Of a stretch of DNA of 64,000 bases, positions 38,226-46,662 are shown piece by piece (position 1 is the first letter of the stretch; every line of letters begins with the position of its first letter). Location: assembly GCA_015494295.1 (NCBI GenBank), contig WGBO01000018.1:62001-126000 (forward strand). The letters are read 5' to 3'. A program made the translations under genes and the position numbers. The stretch is from Gammaproteobacteria bacterium. Its GTDB lineage: Bacteria > Pseudomonadota > Gammaproteobacteria > DSM-19610. The notes beneath the pieces were generated by a model that ran no database searches, was not told where the DNA came from, and saw nothing but the letters and a program-made list of their open reading frames with translations.

Positions 38226-38786
38226 ATGAAATTGATCAAACTGTTGTTGGTGCTGGCGGCGCTCGGCGTGCTGGCGGCGTGCAGCTCGACTGGTGGCAAC
38301 AAGGAAGACGCTGGTGTCGCCATCGAGGATAGAGGCGCGGGCGGCGGTGCGGGTGGCGCCGGCGGGGAGGCCTATGGCGGCGCCACCACCAGCGGCGTGA
38401 CCGATTACGCCAACCTGACCATCGAGGCTTTGTCGGATCCGGCCAGTCCTTTGTCGCAGCGAGTCATTTATTTTGCCTATGACAGCGACGAGGTGTCCGA
38501 ACAGGACCGCGAACTGATTGCCGCCCACGCGGCCTTCCTGGCCTCGCATCCGGAGGTCAAGGTGTCGGTCGAGGGGCATACCGACGAGCGCGGTTCGCGT
38601 GAATACAATATCGCGCTCGGTGAACGCCGTGCCCAGGCGGTGCGGCGCATGCTGGAATTCCAGGGTGTCGCGCCGCAGCAGATCAGCACCGTCAGCTATG
38701 GCGAGGAAAAACCGGCCGTCGACGGCCACGACGAGTCGGCCTGGAGCATGAACCGCCGCGTGGAGCTGGTCTATGTGGGCTACTAG
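38226..38786 (+). CDS. pal: Peptidoglycan-associated lipoprotein Pal
   Basis: A 186-residue outer-membrane lipoprotein. The lipidation site is Cys19 in VLAACSS. A Gly-rich linker (about 40-60) precedes the OmpA-like peptidoglycan-binding domain with VIYFAYDSDEVSEQ and GHTDERGSREYNIALGERRA. It tethers the outer membrane to the cell wall and is recycled by TolQRAB. RBS AAAGGAG (38210-38216) precedes the start. cpoB overlaps its end by 14 bases. Confidence 0.96.
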   Translation: MKLIKLLLVLAALGVLAACSSTGGNKEDAGVAIEDRGAGGGAGGAGGEAYGGATTSGVTDYANLTIEALSDPASPLSQRVIYFAYDSDEVSEQDRELIAAHAAFLASHPEVKVSVEGHTDERGSREYNIALGERRAQAVRRMLEFQGVAPQQISTVSYGEEKPAVDGHDESAWSMNRRVELVYVGY

Positions 38787-39627
38787 GAGCGCGTTGCTGG
38801 CCGCGCTGCTGTTCGCGGCCCCGGCCTGGTCGGTGAGCAAGTCGGAACTGGAAACGCAGATCCGGCAGCTTGGCGATCGCGTGCAGCAGCTCGAGCGCAA
38901 GCTCGACAGCCGTGGCCTGGTGGAGCTGTTCGACCAGGTGAACGCGCTGCAGAAGGAAGTCCAGCAGTTGCGTGGCGAGCTGGAGGTGCAGGCGCATCGC
39001 ATGGAAAGCCTGAAGAAGCGCCAGCGCGATCTGTATGCCGATATCGACCGTCGTCTGCACCGCCTGGAAACCGCGGGGGTACAGGCAACGGCGCCGTCGG
39101 CGTCACCTGCGGCGGGTGTCGCGGCGACCGCACCCGCCGGCGCCCCGCCGGCGGCCGTTCCGGGTGCGCCCGCGGCAGCGGCTGCCGGCGGCACGGTGAC
39201 TGCGGCGACCGCGCCTGCGCTGAACCCGGCCGCCGAGCGCCGCGATTACGACAAGGCGCTGGCCATCCTCAACGAACTGCGTTACGACGAGGCGGCGACC
39301 GCGTTCAGGACCTTCCTGAAACAGTATCCGGGCAGCCGTTACGCGGACAACGCCCAGTACTGGCTGGGCGAAGTCTACTATGTGACCCGCGATTTCAAGG
39401 CGGCGTTGCAGGAGTTTGGCAAGCTGCTGGAAACCTTTCCGGACAGTCCCAAGGTGCCGGGTGCCATGCTCAAGATGGGCTACAGCTACTATGAGCTGAA
39501 AGACTGGACGTCGGCGCGGAAGATGCTGGAGCAGGTGGTGAAGCGTTTCCCCGGGACTTCCTCCGCCCGGCTGGCCGGGGAGCGCCTGGAACGCATGAAG
39601 CAGGAAGGCCGCATACCTGCAGGGTGA
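38773..39627 (+). CDS. cpoB: Cell division coordinator CpoB (YbgF)
   Basis: A 284-residue periplasmic protein with signal peptide (cleavage near AWS-VSK, residue 20). A trimerising coiled coil follows (about 22-100), then a low-complexity Ala/Pro linker (about 105-152) and three C-terminal TPR repeats (YDKALAILNELRYDEAATAF onwards). CpoB links Tol-Pal to PBP1b during division in E. coli. The Ala/Pro linker is longer than in E. coli. It is the last tol gene before queE. Confidence 0.92.
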   Translation: MWATRSALLAALLFAAPAWSVSKSELETQIRQLGDRVQQLERKLDSRGLVELFDQVNALQKEVQQLRGELEVQAHRMESLKKRQRDLYADIDRRLHRLETAGVQATAPSASPAAGVAATAPAGAPPAAVPGAPAAAAAGGTVTAATAPALNPAAERRDYDKALAILNELRYDEAATAFRTFLKQYPGSRYADNAQYWLGEVYYVTRDFKAALQEFGKLLETFPDSPKVPGAMLKMGYSYYELKDWTSARKMLEQVVKRFPGTSSARLAGERLERMKQEGRIPAG

Positions 39628-39686
39628 ATGAGGGTTTTGGCCGCCAGGGCCCGGGGTGACGCGCTTTGGTGATAACATGCGCATTC

Positions 39687-40364
39687 ATGGAGCCCGTGCC
39701 TCACACAAGCTCGCGCCAGCCTGCCGGAAGACTGCGTATCAGCGAAATATTCCTGTCCGTGCAGGGTGAATCGACCACGGTCGGGTGGCCGACCGTGTTC
39801 GTGCGCCTGACCGGTTGTCCGTTGCGTTGCCATTACTGCGATACCGAGTATGCATTCCGGGGCGGCACCGTCATGCCCTGTGAGGATATTCTGGACAAGG
39901 TTGCGGACTATGGCGTGCGGCATGTGACCGTCACCGGCGGTGAGCCGCTGGCGCAGTCCGCCTGCCTGCCGCTGCTGGAGCGGCTGTGCGACGCCGGCTA
40001 CCGGGTGTCGCTCGAAACCAGTGGCGCGCTCGATATCGGCGGCGTCGATCCCCGGGTCATGAAAGTCATGGACCTCAAGACGCCCGGGTCTGGCGAGGTC
40101 GAGCGCAACCGCTACGATAACCTCGATCATCTCGGGATTCACGACCAGGTGAAGTTCGTGATCTGCGACCGCGAGGATTACCTGTGGGCGCGCCGGACCC
40201 TGGACGAGTATGGCATCGCGGGGCGTTGCGAGGTGCTGTTCTCGCCCGCCTTCGGCGAACTGGACGCGGCGCAGCTCGCCGGCTGGATACTGGACGACCG
40301 CCTGCCGGTGCGTTTCCAGTTGCAACTGCACAAGGTGCTGTGGGGCGATGAGCCGGGACGCTGA
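39687..40364 (+). CDS. queE: 7-carboxy-7-deazaguanine synthase QueE
   Basis: Radical-SAM enzyme making 7-carboxy-7-deazaguanine in queuosine biosynthesis. The cluster motif CxxxCxxC is at Cys44, Cys48 and Cys51 (CPLRCHYC), followed by VTVTGGEPL for SAM binding. The 225-residue length fits the E. coli type. ATG 39687 is chosen; the upstream ATG at 39666 adds residues that do not align. queC starts within its last 17 bases. The tol-pal-queE-queC order is widespread in gammaproteobacteria. Confidence 0.95.
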   Translation: MEPVPHTSSRQPAGRLRISEIFLSVQGESTTVGWPTVFVRLTGCPLRCHYCDTEYAFRGGTVMPCEDILDKVADYGVRHVTVTGGEPLAQSACLPLLERLCDAGYRVSLETSGALDIGGVDPRVMKVMDLKTPGSGEVERNRYDNLDHLGIHDQVKFVICDREDYLWARRTLDEYGIAGRCEVLFSPAFGELDAAQLAGWILDDRLPVRFQLQLHKVLWGDEPGR

Positions 40365-41031
40365 GCGCAAGGCGGTGGTATTGCTGTCCGGGGGGCTGGA
40401 TTCGGCCACCACCCTGGCGCTGGCGCGCGAGCAGGGCTTTGCCTGTTACGCGCTCAGCCTGGACTACGGGCAGCGCCACCACGCCGAACTGGAAGCCGCG
40501 CGACGGGTCGCCCGCGCCGCCGGCGTCGTCGAGCACAAGATAATCCCGCTCGATCTCGGTGCTTTTGGTGGATCGGCGCTCACCGACCCGGATATCGCTG
40601 TCCCGGAATCCGGCGGCGAAGGCATCCCCGTGACCTATGTGCCTGCGCGCAATACTATTTTTCTTTCGCTGGCGCTGGGCTGGGCCGAGGTGCTGGGCGC
40701 CTGGGACCTGTTCATCGGCGTCAACGCGGTGGACTATTCCGGTTATCCCGATTGTCGGCCGGAATATATTGAAGCATTCCAGCGTCTTTGTCGGCTAGCT
40801 ACCCGGGCGGGAGTCGAGGGTGGCGCGTTCCGGATCCAGGCCCCGTTGATCGAAATGAGCAAGGCCGAGATCATCCGGACCGGACTGCGGCTGGGCGTGG
40901 ATTATGCGCTCACGGTGTCCTGCTACGCGGCGGACCTGGCCGGGCGGGCATGTGGAAAATGCGATTCCTGCCGTTTGCGCCGGCAGGGGTTCCACGATGC
41001 CGGCGTTGCCGACCCCACGCCCTACCAGTAA
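40348..41031 (+). CDS. queC: 7-cyano-7-deazaguanine synthase QueC
   Basis: ATP-dependent enzyme converting 7-carboxy-7-deazaguanine to preQ0. The 227 residues have the PP-loop [13 protein letters not shown] near the N-terminus, [13 protein letters not shown] in the middle and the zinc-binding cysteines in the C-terminal [20 protein letters not shown]. The start at 40348 overlaps queE by 17 bases and fits family length. It is the last gene of the tol-que run. Confidence 0.95.
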   Translation: MSRDAERKAVVLLSGGLDSATTLALAREQGFACYALSLDYGQRHHAELEAARRVARAAGVVEHKIIPLDLGAFGGSALTDPDIAVPESGGEGIPVTYVPARNTIFLSLALGWAEVLGAWDLFIGVNAVDYSGYPDCRPEYIEAFQRLCRLATRAGVEGGAFRIQAPLIEMSKAEIIRTGLRLGVDYALTVSCYAADLAGRACGKCDSCRLRRQGFHDAGVADPTPYQ

Positions 41032-41112
41032 CACCCGGGGCCGGGTTAACTATACTTCGTAACATTAATCAGCCGCGCCGCCTTACCGGCCGCGCGAGAC
41101 AGGTGATTTTTC

Positions 41113-42321
41113 ATGGAACTGACATTATCGGACCAGGTGTTGCTGGCCACGTTCGTGGTAACCGTTATTCTCGGCGCGGTCGCCAACAAGACCAATTTCT
41201 GCACCATGGGCGCGGTTTCCGACCTTGTCAACATGGGCGACACCGGGCGCATGCGCGCCTGGGTGTTCGCGATGGCCATCGCCCTGGTGGGCGTCATGCT
41301 GCTGGAGGCTGTGGTGGGTGGTTCACTGGACAGCACCCTGCCACCGTACCGGACGCCGGCCTTCGCGTGGGCGCGCTACGTTGTGGGCGGCATACTGTTC
41401 GGTATCGGCATGACGCTGGGCAGCGGCTGCGGCAACAAGACACTGATTCGTCTCGGTGGCGGCAACCTGAAATCCATCGTCATGCTGCTGGTGATCGGCT
41501 TCTTTGCCTACCTGATGACCAAGACGGATTTCTACGGGATCGTGTTCTATCCCTGGGTCAAGGCCACCACCATCGATCTGGCGAAATACGGTATCTCCTA
41601 CCAGGATATCGGCGCCATCATTGCCTCCCGCGTGTCGATCATTGATATTGCCCAGACACGCCTGATCGTCGGCGGCGTGGTTGCGGTGCTGCTGCTGTGG
41701 CTGGTGTTCCGGTCGGCGGACTTCAGGAGCAGCGGTGACAATATCCTTGGCGGTGCGGTGGTTGGCCTGGCGGTCGTCGCTGGCTGGTACATTACCGGTG
41801 GTCCGCTGGGGCAGGCCTGGATCGAGGAAGCCGAGTGGCTGGACGACCGCCCCATCAATGTCGCGGTACAGTCGTTCACCTTCATCAACCCCATGGGCGA
41901 AACCCTGGTGTACGTGAAGGAAGGTTTCAACCCGCTGCTGCTGAGTTTTGGCGTGGTGGCGCTGTTTGGCGTGATCGTCGGTTCTCTCGCCTACTCGCTG
42001 GTCGCGCGCAAGTTTCGTATCGAGTGGTTCTCGTCGTTCCGCGATTTCATTGTCCATGTCATCGGCGGCGCCCTGATGGGCATCGGCGGCGTGCTTGCCA
42101 TGGGCTGCACCATCGGCCAGGGCATTACCGGCGTTTCCACGCTTTCCCTCGGCTCGGTGCTGGCGTTCGGCTCCATCGTCCTGGGTAGCGCCATGACCAT
42201 GAAATTCCAGTACTACAAGATGCTCTACGAAGCCGAGGCAACCTTCGGCAAAGTGCTGGTGACCTCGCTCGTGGACCTGCACCTTCTGCCTGCCGGCATG
42301 CGCAAGCTGGAGGCCCTGTAA
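41113..42321 (+). CDS. YeeE/YedE-family sulfur (thiosulfate) transporter
   Basis: A 402-residue inner-membrane protein with about nine to ten helices. It fits the YeeE/YedE family, whose characterised members import thiosulfate through a pathway of conserved cysteines. Three such cysteines are visible: Cys30 (KTNFCTMGAVSD), Cys106 (GSGCGNKTL) and Cys332 (AMGCTIGQG). Helix-breaking Gly motifs (GIGMTLGSGCG) surround them. It stands just upstream of the sox genes, separated by tRNA-Lys, which supports a role in importing thiosulfate or a sulfur intermediate. A TATACT at 41051-41056 may be its -10. Confidence 0.88.
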   Translation: MELTLSDQVLLATFVVTVILGAVANKTNFCTMGAVSDLVNMGDTGRMRAWVFAMAIALVGVMLLEAVVGGSLDSTLPPYRTPAFAWARYVVGGILFGIGMTLGSGCGNKTLIRLGGGNLKSIVMLLVIGFFAYLMTKTDFYGIVFYPWVKATTIDLAKYGISYQDIGAIIASRVSIIDIAQTRLIVGGVVAVLLLWLVFRSADFRSSGDNILGGAVVGLAVVAGWYITGGPLGQAWIEEAEWLDDRPINVAVQSFTFINPMGETLVYVKEGFNPLLLSFGVVALFGVIVGSLAYSLVARKFRIEWFSSFRDFIVHVIGGALMGIGGVLAMGCTIGQGITGVSTLSLGSVLAFGSIVLGSAMTMKFQYYKMLYEAEATFGKVLVTSLVDLHLLPAGMRKLEAL

Positions 42322-42332
42322 GCGCCAGGGAC

Positions 42333-42360
42333 TTGTCATTTTTGGCCGGTTCGGTATCAT
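42333..42360 (+). promoter_or_regulatory. Promoter of tRNA-Lys
   Basis: TTGTCA (42333-42338) and TATCAT (42355-42360) are 16 bases apart. Each matches consensus at five of six positions. The start point would fall about seven bases before the mature tRNA 5' end. Confidence 0.7.
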
Positions 42361-42373
42361 GCCGGCCTTTCCC

Positions 42374-42449
42374 GGGTCGTTAGCTCAGCTGGTAGAGCAG
42401 TTGGCTTTTAACCAATTGGTCATAGGTTCGAATCCTATACGACCCACCA
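42374..42449 (+). tRNA. tRNA-Lys (anticodon TTT)
   Basis: A 76-base cloverleaf. The acceptor GGGTCGT pairs with ACGACCC, the D-arm contains AGCTGGTAGA, the anticodon loop is CTTTTAA with anticodon TTT, and the T-arm is ATAGG-TTCGAAT-CCTAT. CCA is encoded at 42447-42449. Confidence 0.97.
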
Positions 42450-42456
42450 CCTCCCA

Positions 42457-42479
42457 AAGGACCCTGCCGGGTCCTTTTT
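42457..42479 (+). terminator. Rho-independent terminator after tRNA-Lys
   Basis: AGGACCC and GGGTCCT form a stem with a TGCC loop followed by TTTTT, eight bases after the tRNA CCA end. Confidence 0.85.
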
Positions 42480-42494
42480 CATTTCCAAAGGGAT

Positions 42495-42521
42495 AAAAAA
42501 ACCGGGCACGTGGCCCGGTTT
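42495..42521 (-). terminator. Rho-independent terminator after soxB
   Basis: Read on the minus strand, AAACCGGGCC and the matching GCCCGGTTT flank a small loop and end in a T run (the A run at 42495-42500). It lies about 20 bases after the soxB stop. Confidence 0.85.
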
Positions 42522-42541
42522 GGAAGTGGGGTGGGTGGCGT

Positions 42542-44296
42542 TCAGGCGATGGGGCCGATACCCGGGTTGCCTTCCTGGCCCTTGATAAGGGGCTCGTTGA
42601 GCGCCAGGTCGGTGATGGTCTTCTTGTCGCGCAGGTACTCGCTGACCACGTCCCAGATCGGGGTGCCGTCCAGCGGCTGGGCGACGCTGGCCCAGCCAGC
42701 CACCGAGTATTCCTTGTCGGCGCTGATCGGCTTGCCATTCAGTTCCATGTTGCTGATGCGGGAACCCATGCCGGCTTCCGGGTCGATGGCGTACTTGAGG
42801 CCGCCAACGCGGACCATGTCGCCACCTTGCTGGTAGTAGGGATCCTTGTTGAACAGATTGTCGGCGACGTCCTCGAGGATTTCCTTGATGCGGGCGCCGG
42901 TCATGTTGTTGAGCGTGACGGTCGGGTAGGTGATGGCGGTCTGGGTCATCACGTGTTCGAAAGTGATGGCTTCGCCCGGCAGGACGCTGACGCCCCAGCG
43001 GAAGCCGGGAGACAGGGAAATTTCCGCGCCCTGTACGTCCATCAATGCGTCGCAGATGAGCTGGTCGAAGGTGCCGTTGAAGTTGCCGCGTCGGTACAGC
43101 AGCTCGTCCGTGATGGCCAGTTCCTCGGCCAGGCGCGCCTCGTAAGGGGCACGAACCTGCTTGATGTAGGCTTCCATCTCGGCGTCTGCTTCCAGCAGGT
43201 TGGCGAAGATCGGCAGCAGATGGTAGCGGTAGCCCTGGACCTTGCCGTTGCGCACGTCAAGGTCGAGCACGCCCAGGAACTTGCCGTTGGAGCCGGCGTT
43301 GGTGACCAGCGTCTTGCCGCCGGCATTGTCGACGATGACCGGGCGCGGGATGGCGTCGTGGGTGTGGCCGCCCATGATGGCGTCGATGCCCGTGACACGC
43401 GAGGCCATTTTCAGGTCCACGTCCATGCCGTTGTGCGACAGTACGATCACCACCTGGGCACCTTCGCCGCGGGCCTGGTCCACCATTTCCTGCATGCGTT
43501 CGTCGCGGATGCCGAAGCTCCAGTCCGGCACCATGTAGCGCGGGTTGGCGATGGGGGTGTAGGGGAAGGCCTGGCCAATGATGGCGGTCGGGACGCCGTT
43601 GATGTCCTTGATGACGTAGGGCTTGAAGACCGGCTCTTCCCACTCGTTGTTGAAGATGTTCTGGGCCACGAAGTCGATGTGCCCCTTGAAATCGTTTTCG
43701 ATGATCTCGGTGACCCGGTCGGCGCCATAGGTCATTTCCCAGTGCGCCGTCATGACGTCGACGCCGAGCAGTTTCTGGGCATCGACCATGTCCTGGGCCT
43801 TCGTCCAGTAGGAGGTGCCGGAGCCCTGCCAGGTGTCGCCGCCGTCCAGCAGCAGCGAGCCGGGGCGTTGCGCGCGGATCTTCTTGACCAGTGTGGCGAA
43901 GTGGGCGAAGCCGCCGACCTTGCCGTATTTCTTCGCCGCTTCGACAAAATTCAGGTAGGTGAAGGCGTGCGCCTCGCGGGAGCCCGGCTTGATGCCGTAG
44001 TAGGCCAGAAACTTGTCCCCGACCAGGTGCGGCGGCTGGCCGCGCATGTTGCCGATACCGAGGTTGATATTCGGTTCACGGAAATAGATCGGCTGCAACT
44101 GTGCATGGCAGTCGGTGTAGTGCATCAGCGAGACATTGCCGTAGGGCGCAATCTCGTACAGATCCTGTGGTTTTGAAGAGGGTGCGACGCCGACGGCCGG
44201 GGCGCCCGGCTTGTCGGAGTCGCAGCCGGCCAGCGTAACGCCCGAGGCGCTGGCTACGGCGAGCATCTGGAGAAATTCGCGACGACTTATGTTCAT
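42542..44296 (-). CDS. soxB: Sulfur-oxidation sulfate thiohydrolase SoxB
   Basis: SoxB hydrolyses the terminal sulfonate from SoxY-bound thiosulfate, releasing sulfate in the periplasm, with two manganese ions. The 584-residue protein begins with a Tat-type signal (SRREFLQML) and a possible lipidation site in TLAGC (Cys25). The metallophosphatase motifs DCHAQLQPIYFREP, LDGGDTWQGSGTSYW, LSHNGMDVD and GGHTHD are all present, followed by the 5'-nucleotidase-type C-terminal domain. It is separated from soxA by a terminator and an inverted repeat, so it may be expressed separately from soxXYZA. Confidence 0.95.
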   Translation of the reverse strand: MNISRREFLQMLAVASASGVTLAGCDSDKPGAPAVGVAPSSKPQDLYEIAPYGNVSLMHYTDCHAQLQPIYFREPNINLGIGNMRGQPPHLVGDKFLAYYGIKPGSREAHAFTYLNFVEAAKKYGKVGGFAHFATLVKKIRAQRPGSLLLDGGDTWQGSGTSYWTKAQDMVDAQKLLGVDVMTAHWEMTYGADRVTEIIENDFKGHIDFVAQNIFNNEWEEPVFKPYVIKDINGVPTAIIGQAFPYTPIANPRYMVPDWSFGIRDERMQEMVDQARGEGAQVVIVLSHNGMDVDLKMASRVTGIDAIMGGHTHDAIPRPVIVDNAGGKTLVTNAGSNGKFLGVLDLDVRNGKVQGYRYHLLPIFANLLEADAEMEAYIKQVRAPYEARLAEELAITDELLYRRGNFNGTFDQLICDALMDVQGAEISLSPGFRWGVSVLPGEAITFEHVMTQTAITYPTVTLNNMTGARIKEILEDVADNLFNKDPYYQQGGDMVRVGGLKYAIDPEAGMGSRISNMELNGKPISADKEYSVAGWASVAQPLDGTPIWDVVSEYLRDKKTITDLALNEPLIKGQEGNPGIGPIA

Positions 44297-44351
44297 AGTG
44301 GTGTTCCCGGGGGTTTTGGCAAGCGGTTGGAAAGTTGTATGGAAGACGTGA

Positions 44352-44371
44352 GGGGAACAAGTTTATTCCCC
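44352..44371. promoter_or_regulatory. Inverted repeat upstream of soxB
   Basis: GGGGAA (44352-44357) and TTCCCC (44366-44371) with an eight-base spacer, lying between the soxA terminator and the soxB start, 56 bases before the ATG. It could be an operator for a soxB promoter or an RNA stem. No convincing -35/-10 pair was found beside it. Confidence 0.45.
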
Positions 44372-44382
44372 CCGCCACAAAC

Positions 44383-44408
44383 AAAAAAGCCCGGTCGATG
44401 ACCGGGCT
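44383..44408 (-). terminator. Terminator or attenuator between soxA and soxB
   Basis: On the minus strand AGCCCGGTC and GACCGGGCT form a nine-base stem with a three-base loop, followed by six T residues. It begins 18 bases after the soxA stop and precedes soxB by 86 bases. Confidence 0.85.
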
Positions 44409-44426
44409 TTGAGGCTGGGTTGCCGC

Positions 44427-45263
44427 TTACTTGCGGGCGCCCGGGCCGTTGAGTTTCAGGCCGTTGCTCATGTACGTATGGAAGTACTCGAGCGCCTTGT
44501 ACTCGTCACTCTGGGCCTTGAAGGGCTTGAAGCGCACCTGCTTGTTGCAGCCGCCGTAACGGCGGTGCAGCGTACCCAGCGCGCCCCATTTTGAGCGGTA
44601 CACCGGGAAGTGCGTGACGTGACCGAGCGCGGGGCTCAGCAGGTCGGCGCGGATGCGGTTGCCGGCGTTCCACTGGTGGCAGTCGGCACAGGACATGTTG
44701 AGCTGACCACGCTTGGCGTAGAAGTGCTGCTTGCCGCGCTCGTAGGCCGCCATGGCGGCGGGATCAGCGGGGATCTTCACGTTGATCTTGTTGCCGCGCG
44801 AGGTATACGCCATGTAGGCCGCGATGTCCGCGATCTTGCCTTTCTTCCAGCCCAGCGGCTTTTCACCATTCTTCACGCGGCAGGCGTTGATGGCGCCTTC
44901 CAGCGTGACGATCTTGCCGGTCGCCGTATCGAAGTAGGGGTAGTCCTGCTTGATGCCAATGCCGCCGTTGCGGAAGCAGCTGGCATAGGTCTTGCCATTC
45001 TTGAACGGCGTTTCAAACAGTTTCTTGCCCTTGTCGATGCTGAGTTCGTAGGGCGGGAACTCCTCGATGGCTTCCCACTGCGAGCGGGAAGCCTGATCGA
45101 TGGCGTACACGCCGTTGGCGAACTCCTGGAACGGAACGTCGGGGAACCGCTTGGCGAAATAGCTGCGGAACTCTTTCAGGTCTTGCTGCGGACTGGCCTG
45201 AACCGTGGCCGATGCCGAGAACAGCAGGCCGAGGGTTGTGGCAAGGGTGAGCAGTTTCTTCAT
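44427..45263 (-). CDS. soxA: Sulfur-oxidation c-type cytochrome SoxA (single haem)
   Basis: SoxA pairs with SoxX to couple thiosulfate oxidatively to SoxY. The 278-residue protein has a signal peptide (cleavage near VQA-SPQ, residue 23). It contains one haem motif, CADCH (Cys192, Cys195, His196), and the conserved active-site Cys239 in RRYGGCNKQ. The site of the first haem in diheme SoxA is reduced to ASCFRNGG, so this is the monohaem type. It follows soxZ with about 50 bases between, and a terminator follows it. Confidence 0.93.
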   Translation of the reverse strand: MKKLLTLATTLGLLFSASATVQASPQQDLKEFRSYFAKRFPDVPFQEFANGVYAIDQASRSQWEAIEEFPPYELSIDKGKKLFETPFKNGKTYASCFRNGGIGIKQDYPYFDTATGKIVTLEGAINACRVKNGEKPLGWKKGKIADIAAYMAYTSRGNKINVKIPADPAAMAAYERGKQHFYAKRGQLNMSCADCHQWNAGNRIRADLLSPALGHVTHFPVYRSKWGALGTLHRRYGGCNKQVRFKPFKAQSDEYKALEYFHTYMSNGLKLNGPGARK

Positions 45264-45315
45264 GATTTGTCTGCCTCCGGTATAGGTGGTAGTCGGTTGG
45301 ATCGCCAGATATGAC

Positions 45316-45627
45316 TCAGGCGATCGCTTTCTCGGCGGAGTCTTTCTCGCCCTTGTTGTCGACCCAGCTCAGCTTGATGATATCGCCCTTCTTGGCGCCA
45401 TGAAGCTTGAACTGCAGGAAAGGACGCTTGGAAACCGCGGGACCCCACAGCGCCGTCAGCACGACGGTGCCATTCAGTTCGCAGACCACTTCCTGGATGA
45501 AATGGGCGGGAATCTTCTTGCCCGTTTTCTTGTCTTTGCGCATACCGGTTTCCATGGGGTGCTCGATCAGCGCGCTGACCTTGGTGACCTTGTCGCCGGC
45601 TTTTGCCCGAATCTTGATAGTTGACAT
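45316..45627 (-). CDS. soxZ: Sulfur carrier complex protein SoxZ
   Basis: SoxZ is the partner of SoxY. It has no signal peptide and is exported with SoxY by the Tat system. The 103-residue protein starts MSTIKIRAKAGDKVTKV and includes LIEHPMETGMRKDKKTGKKIPAHFI (residues about 20-44), the family core. The ATG ending at 45627 follows GAGGAAAG (minus strand); the upstream in-frame ATG at 45666 lies within the end of soxY and adds residues not seen in SoxZ. Confidence 0.94.
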   Translation of the reverse strand: MSTIKIRAKAGDKVTKVSALIEHPMETGMRKDKKTGKKIPAHFIQEVVCELNGTVVLTALWGPAVSKRPFLQFKLHGAKKGDIIKLSWVDNKGEKDSAEKAIA

Positions 45628-45649
45628 GTTTCTTTCCTCTGAATCCTGG

Positions 45650-46114
45650 TTAACCGCCGCAACCACCGATGGTGATCTTGACCTCTTTCTGCGCGCTGTA
45701 CAGTTTTCCGCCAGCCTTCACGACGGCAATGACATTGGATGTCTTGCCCATCTTGATGCGCGTGTTGATGAAACCTTCCACGCCCGGGCCGAGGATGAAC
45801 GAAGCGGTCAGCGGGGATGCATTCTTTTCGACCAGAATGCTGATGGACTCGATGTCGTCGAGCTGGCTGAACACCTTGACGGGCACCACGGCGCTGTTCT
45901 CGCCGAGGTCCGGCGCATCGATCTGAACCTTGTCCGATCTGGTCATGGCGTGCGAGCCGGCGAGGGCGTCGAGGGCCGCGTCCACGGTGGTGGCCTTGAA
46001 GGCGTTGCTCGGCCAGGCGGCAAGAACGACGCGCGGGGTCAGCAGGCCCGCGCCCATGGCGGCGCTCACGGCACCGACAGCGACGGAGCCTTTCAGAAAG
46101 GTTCTGCGTTTCAT
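45650..46114 (-). CDS. soxY: Sulfur carrier protein SoxY
   Basis: SoxY carries sulfur intermediates on a C-terminal cysteine at the end of a flexible arm. The 154-residue protein has a Tat signal (KRRTFLKGS, cleavage near VLA-AWP) and ends with the diagnostic GGCGG, the Cys being third from the end. The ATG at 46114 is used because it precedes the twin-arginine motif directly; the ATG at 46150 is in frame but would place 12 extra residues before it. soxZ follows within 25 bases. Confidence 0.95.
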   Translation of the reverse strand: MKRRTFLKGSVAVGAVSAAMGAGLLTPRVVLAAWPSNAFKATTVDAALDALAGSHAMTRSDKVQIDAPDLGENSAVVPVKVFSQLDDIESISILVEKNASPLTASFILGPGVEGFINTRIKMGKTSNVIAVVKAGGKLYSAQKEVKITIGGCGG

Positions 46115-46155
46115 GTTAATCACTGGTTGTCTCTCCTGATTGGACTGCACGCTGC

Positions 46156-46536
46156 CTAGAGCGTGTAGATAAACTCAACAATTTTATCGATCTCGCTTTC
46201 GCTGAGAATCTTGTGACGACCGAACGGCGGCATGATGGTGTTCGGGTTGGCCTTGGTGGCGTCCCAGATCTGGGCGCGCAGCTTGGCCTTGTCCGGGAAA
46301 CGGGCCTTCATGGCCAGCAGGGGCGGGCCAATGTTACCGGCCAGCTTGCCGCCTTCGATCTGGTGACACGCGAGGCAGTTGCCCTTCTTGCGGTCGAACG
46401 CAAGAGCCTTTCCCTGTTCGGTGACCGAAGCAGCTTGTGCCTCGGCTGCGGTACCGGTGACCGGGAACAACGCAAGGCTGCCCGCAATCGCCAGCGCGGA
46501 GCTTGCTGTCTTCAGGATGCTGGGGAATTTCCGCAT
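46156..46536 (-). CDS. soxX: Sulfur-oxidation c-type cytochrome SoxX
   Basis: A 126-residue monohaem cytochrome c that accepts electrons from SoxA chemistry. The signal peptide ends near TAA-EAQ (residue 31). The haem motif is CLACH (Cys54, Cys57, His58) and the axial Met is Met102 in TIMPPFG. It is the first gene of soxXYZA, preceded by AAGGAGG (minus strand, 46546-46552) and a leader of about 115 bases from the promoter found at 46658-46686. Confidence 0.94.
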   Translation of the reverse strand: MRKFPSILKTASSALAIAGSLALFPVTGTAAEAQAASVTEQGKALAFDRKKGNCLACHQIEGGKLAGNIGPPLLAMKARFPDKAKLRAQIWDATKANPNTIMPPFGRHKILSESEIDKIVEFIYTL

Positions 46537-46575
46537 CTTTATCCTCCTTACAATGCGCTTTCAGTGTGGTTGTTG

Positions 46576-46591
46576 TGCCAGCAGACTGGCA
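46576..46591 (-). other. Hairpin in the sox leader
   Basis: TGCCAG (46576-46581) and CTGGCA (46586-46591) with a four-base loop lie within the predicted soxX 5' leader, 40 bases before the start codon. On the plus strand it is followed by seven T residues and would look like a terminator, but no plus-strand gene lies upstream. Confidence 0.55.
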
Positions 46592-46646
46592 TTTTTTTGC
46601 GGGGCTGGAAAGCCAGGCACGCAATCATGAACCTGCAATAATCCCA

Positions 46647-46662
46647 ATAGTTTCGCGACTAT
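46647..46662. promoter_or_regulatory. Inverted repeat at the sox -10/start region
   Basis: ATAGT (46647-46651) and ACTAT (46658-46662) with a six-base spacer. The repeat covers the -10 box and the expected start point of the sox promoter, the usual place for a repressor site. The arms are short. Confidence 0.45.

Noticed and set aside
42374..42449. tRNA-Lys as an integration site for an island carrying sox
   Set aside because: No integrase or duplicated tRNA 3' end is seen, and base composition does not change across it.
46576..46598. Apparent plus-strand terminator (hairpin plus seven T residues) upstream of soxX
   Set aside because: No plus-strand gene lies upstream; the hairpin is better read as part of the minus-strand sox leader.
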